Shown here: piece after piece, positions 21,164 to 21,919 of the stretch | Layout: each line of letters opens with the position of its first letter | Position numbering within the stretch: the first letter of the stretch is position 1 | Source of the DNA: Actinomycetes bacterium | GTDB lineage: Bacteria; Actinomycetota; Actinomycetes; Actinomycetales; Microbacteriaceae | Direction: 5' to 3' | Length of the DNA stretch: 21,919 nucleotides | Assembly (NCBI GenBank): GCA_023390155.1 | Contig: JAEWDJ010000277.1 | Location: 1-21,919 of the forward strand | The notes under the pieces: model-generated | Seen by the model: only the letters and a program-made list of their open reading frames with translations | The model's database searches: none | What the model was told of the DNA's origin: nothing | Position numbers and translations under genes: made by a program

Positions 21164-21518
21164 GGCTTCCTTCCTCGAGCGACCCGCCGGGGCCGGCGCT
21201 CAGTACGTGGGCGTGGACGTGGAACACGGTCTGTCCCGCGCCGGCGCCGGTGTTGAAGACGAGACGGAAATCGCCGTCGCCCGCCTCCTCGGCGAGCCGC
21301 CGGGCGACCGAGACGAGCTCGGCGAGCAGTTCGGGATCGCCGGCCGCGAGCTCCGTCACGTCGCGGTAGCGCTCGGTCTTCGGCACGACGAGCAGGTGCA
21401 CCGGCGCCTTCGGCGCGATGTCGCGGAACGCGATGATGCGCTCGCCGTCGTAGACGATGTCGGCCGGGATCTCGCCCGCGACGATGCGCGAGAAGATCGA
21501 GGGCTGTGCGCTTTCCAT
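21153..21518 (-). CDS. HIT-family (HINT-like) nucleotide-binding protein
   Basis: Small cytosolic hydrolase, 121 residues with this start. The histidine triad is in QTVFHVHAHVLSA near the C-terminus (H-x-H-x-H), and IFSRIVAGEIPADIVYDGERIIAFRDIAPKAPVHLLVVPK is the usual HINT beginning, though the early cysteine pair of many homologues is absent. The family hydrolyses adenosine phosphoramidates or related AMP conjugates. Two ATGs are possible: 21527 (MDGMESAQ) and 21518 (MESAQ). I prefer 21518, with AGGA 8 bases upstream. The stop lies 11 bp inside phoH, so the two are translationally coupled. Confidence 0.9.
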   Translation of the reverse strand: MESAQPSIFSRIVAGEIPADIVYDGERIIAFRDIAPKAPVHLLVVPKTERYRDVTELAAGDPELLAELVSVARRLAEEAGDGDFRLVFNTGAGAGQTVFHVHAHVLSAGPGGSLEEGSLAD

Positions 21519-21562
21519 GCCGTCCATCCTATTCGCCCCGCCCGACGATCGGCCGGTGTCCG

Positions 21563-21919
21563 CTACCAGCGTCCGAGCGCCGCGTTCAGGACGGCGAGGG
21601 CGGCGGGGCCGGCGGTGGAGGTGCGGAGCACGGTGCCGCCCAGGCGGACGAGCCGGGCGCCGGCCGCGCCGAGCGCGTCGAGCTCGCTCGTGTCGATGCC
21701 GCCCTCGGGGCCGACCACGAGCACGAGGTCCCGGTCGCCCACGCTCAGCGCGGTCAGGGGCACGTCGCCGGTCGGCTCGAGGACCAGCACGTCGGCGTCG
21801 GCGGCAAGGGCGGCGACGTCCCGCGTGCTCGCGAGCTCGCCGACCTCGGGCACCCAGGCGCGGATCGACTGCTTGGCCGCCTCCCGCACGATGGTCGCCC
21901 AGCGCTCCCGGCCCTTGGC
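21563..21919 (-). CDS. rsmE: 16S rRNA m3U1498 methyltransferase RsmE (partial)
   Basis: C-terminal 118 residues of a SPOUT-class methyltransferase that modifies U1498 of 16S rRNA with S-adenosylmethionine. The N-terminal PUA-like part lies beyond the window. The visible region begins KGRERWATIVREAAKQS, as in the RsmE central segment, and has the trefoil-knot motifs LVVGPEGGIDTSEL and RLGGTVLRTSTAGPAALAVLNAAL. Many homologues have L-R-T-E-T-A; here it is L-R-T-S-T-A. The reading frame is open through the window edge. It lies 44 bp upstream of the HIT gene, and dnaJ/hrcA commonly lie further upstream in actinobacteria. Confidence 0.92.
   Translation of the reverse strand, partial: AKGRERWATIVREAAKQSIRAWVPEVGELASTRDVAALAADADVLVLEPTGDVPLTALSVGDRDLVLVVGPEGGIDTSELDALGAAGARLVRLGGTVLRTSTAGPAALAVLNAALGRW

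Noticed and set aside
1..21919. CRISPR arrays, tRNA/rRNA genes, insertion sequences, prophage or integrase genes
   Set aside because: Looked for on both strands; no repeat-spacer pattern, cloverleaf, transposase or terminal repeats seen.

Overview
The window is GC-rich, gene-dense actinobacterial chromosome. Gene order, protein sequences and frequent GTG/TTG starts with 4-bp GTGA/ATGA overlaps suggest a Microbacteriaceae member (Leifsonia- or Microbacterium-like). That placement is inferred from protein character alone. There is no sign of phage, IS elements, CRISPR or rRNA/tRNA genes. No gene-free stretch exceeds 300 bases; the longest gap, 8193-8341, holds a regulatory leader.

Layout, left to right. 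(1) 23-2492, minus strand: dusB-type tRNA-dihydrouridine synthase followed by a dGTPase-like HD hydrolase. A YbaK/ProX-type tRNA deacylase runs divergently (2526-3044, plus), its start only 33 bp away. (2) 3070-3099: stem-loop shared by the convergent ends of ybaK and the next block. (3) 3115-5531, minus: recO, uppS, a DsbA/FrnE-like CPWC oxidoreductase and a 40-codon cysteine-containing small ORF overlapping its stop by 4 bp. (4) 5602-6354, plus: a TRIC/UPF0126 membrane protein, divergent from recO and convergent with leuA, with a strong hairpin between. (5) 6417-8303, minus: leuA with a 13-residue leader peptide containing four consecutive leucines, and mutually exclusive RNA stems that can hide or free the leuA Shine-Dalgarno. 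This looks like leucine attenuation acting on translation. (6) 8342-17274, minus: a cell-envelope block made of a LuxR-type two-component system, a LolD/MacB-like ABC transporter pair, a membrane-anchored alpha/beta-hydrolase esterase and an MprF-like aminoacyl-phospholipid synthase. (7) 17355-21919, minus: the conserved cluster rsmE (partial) - HIT - phoH - ybeY - corC-like CBS protein - era.

How the genes relate. Blocks 1, 3, 5 and 7 are housekeeping: tRNA modification and quality control, nucleotide pools, isoprenoid carrier synthesis, recombination, leucine synthesis, ribosome maturation. Block 6 reads as an envelope-stress or antimicrobial-defence module. A 12-bp sequence, GAGGATGATTCC, lies upstream of both the sensor kinase and the ABC transporter and is a candidate response-regulator box. 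It is absent upstream of the esterase-mprF pair, which has its own promoter candidate. The esterase and mprF overlap by ATGA and so are probably made together; one may add, and the other remove or rearrange, aminoacyl groups on lipids.

The most interesting items are the leuA leader, the unannotated small ORF after the DsbA-like gene, the shared box, the duplicated sensor domain in the kinase, and an apparently degenerate rhomboid-like domain fused to the MprF-like synthase. Several promoters place a TAnnnT-like -10 box 6-7 bases before the start codon, suggesting leaderless transcripts.
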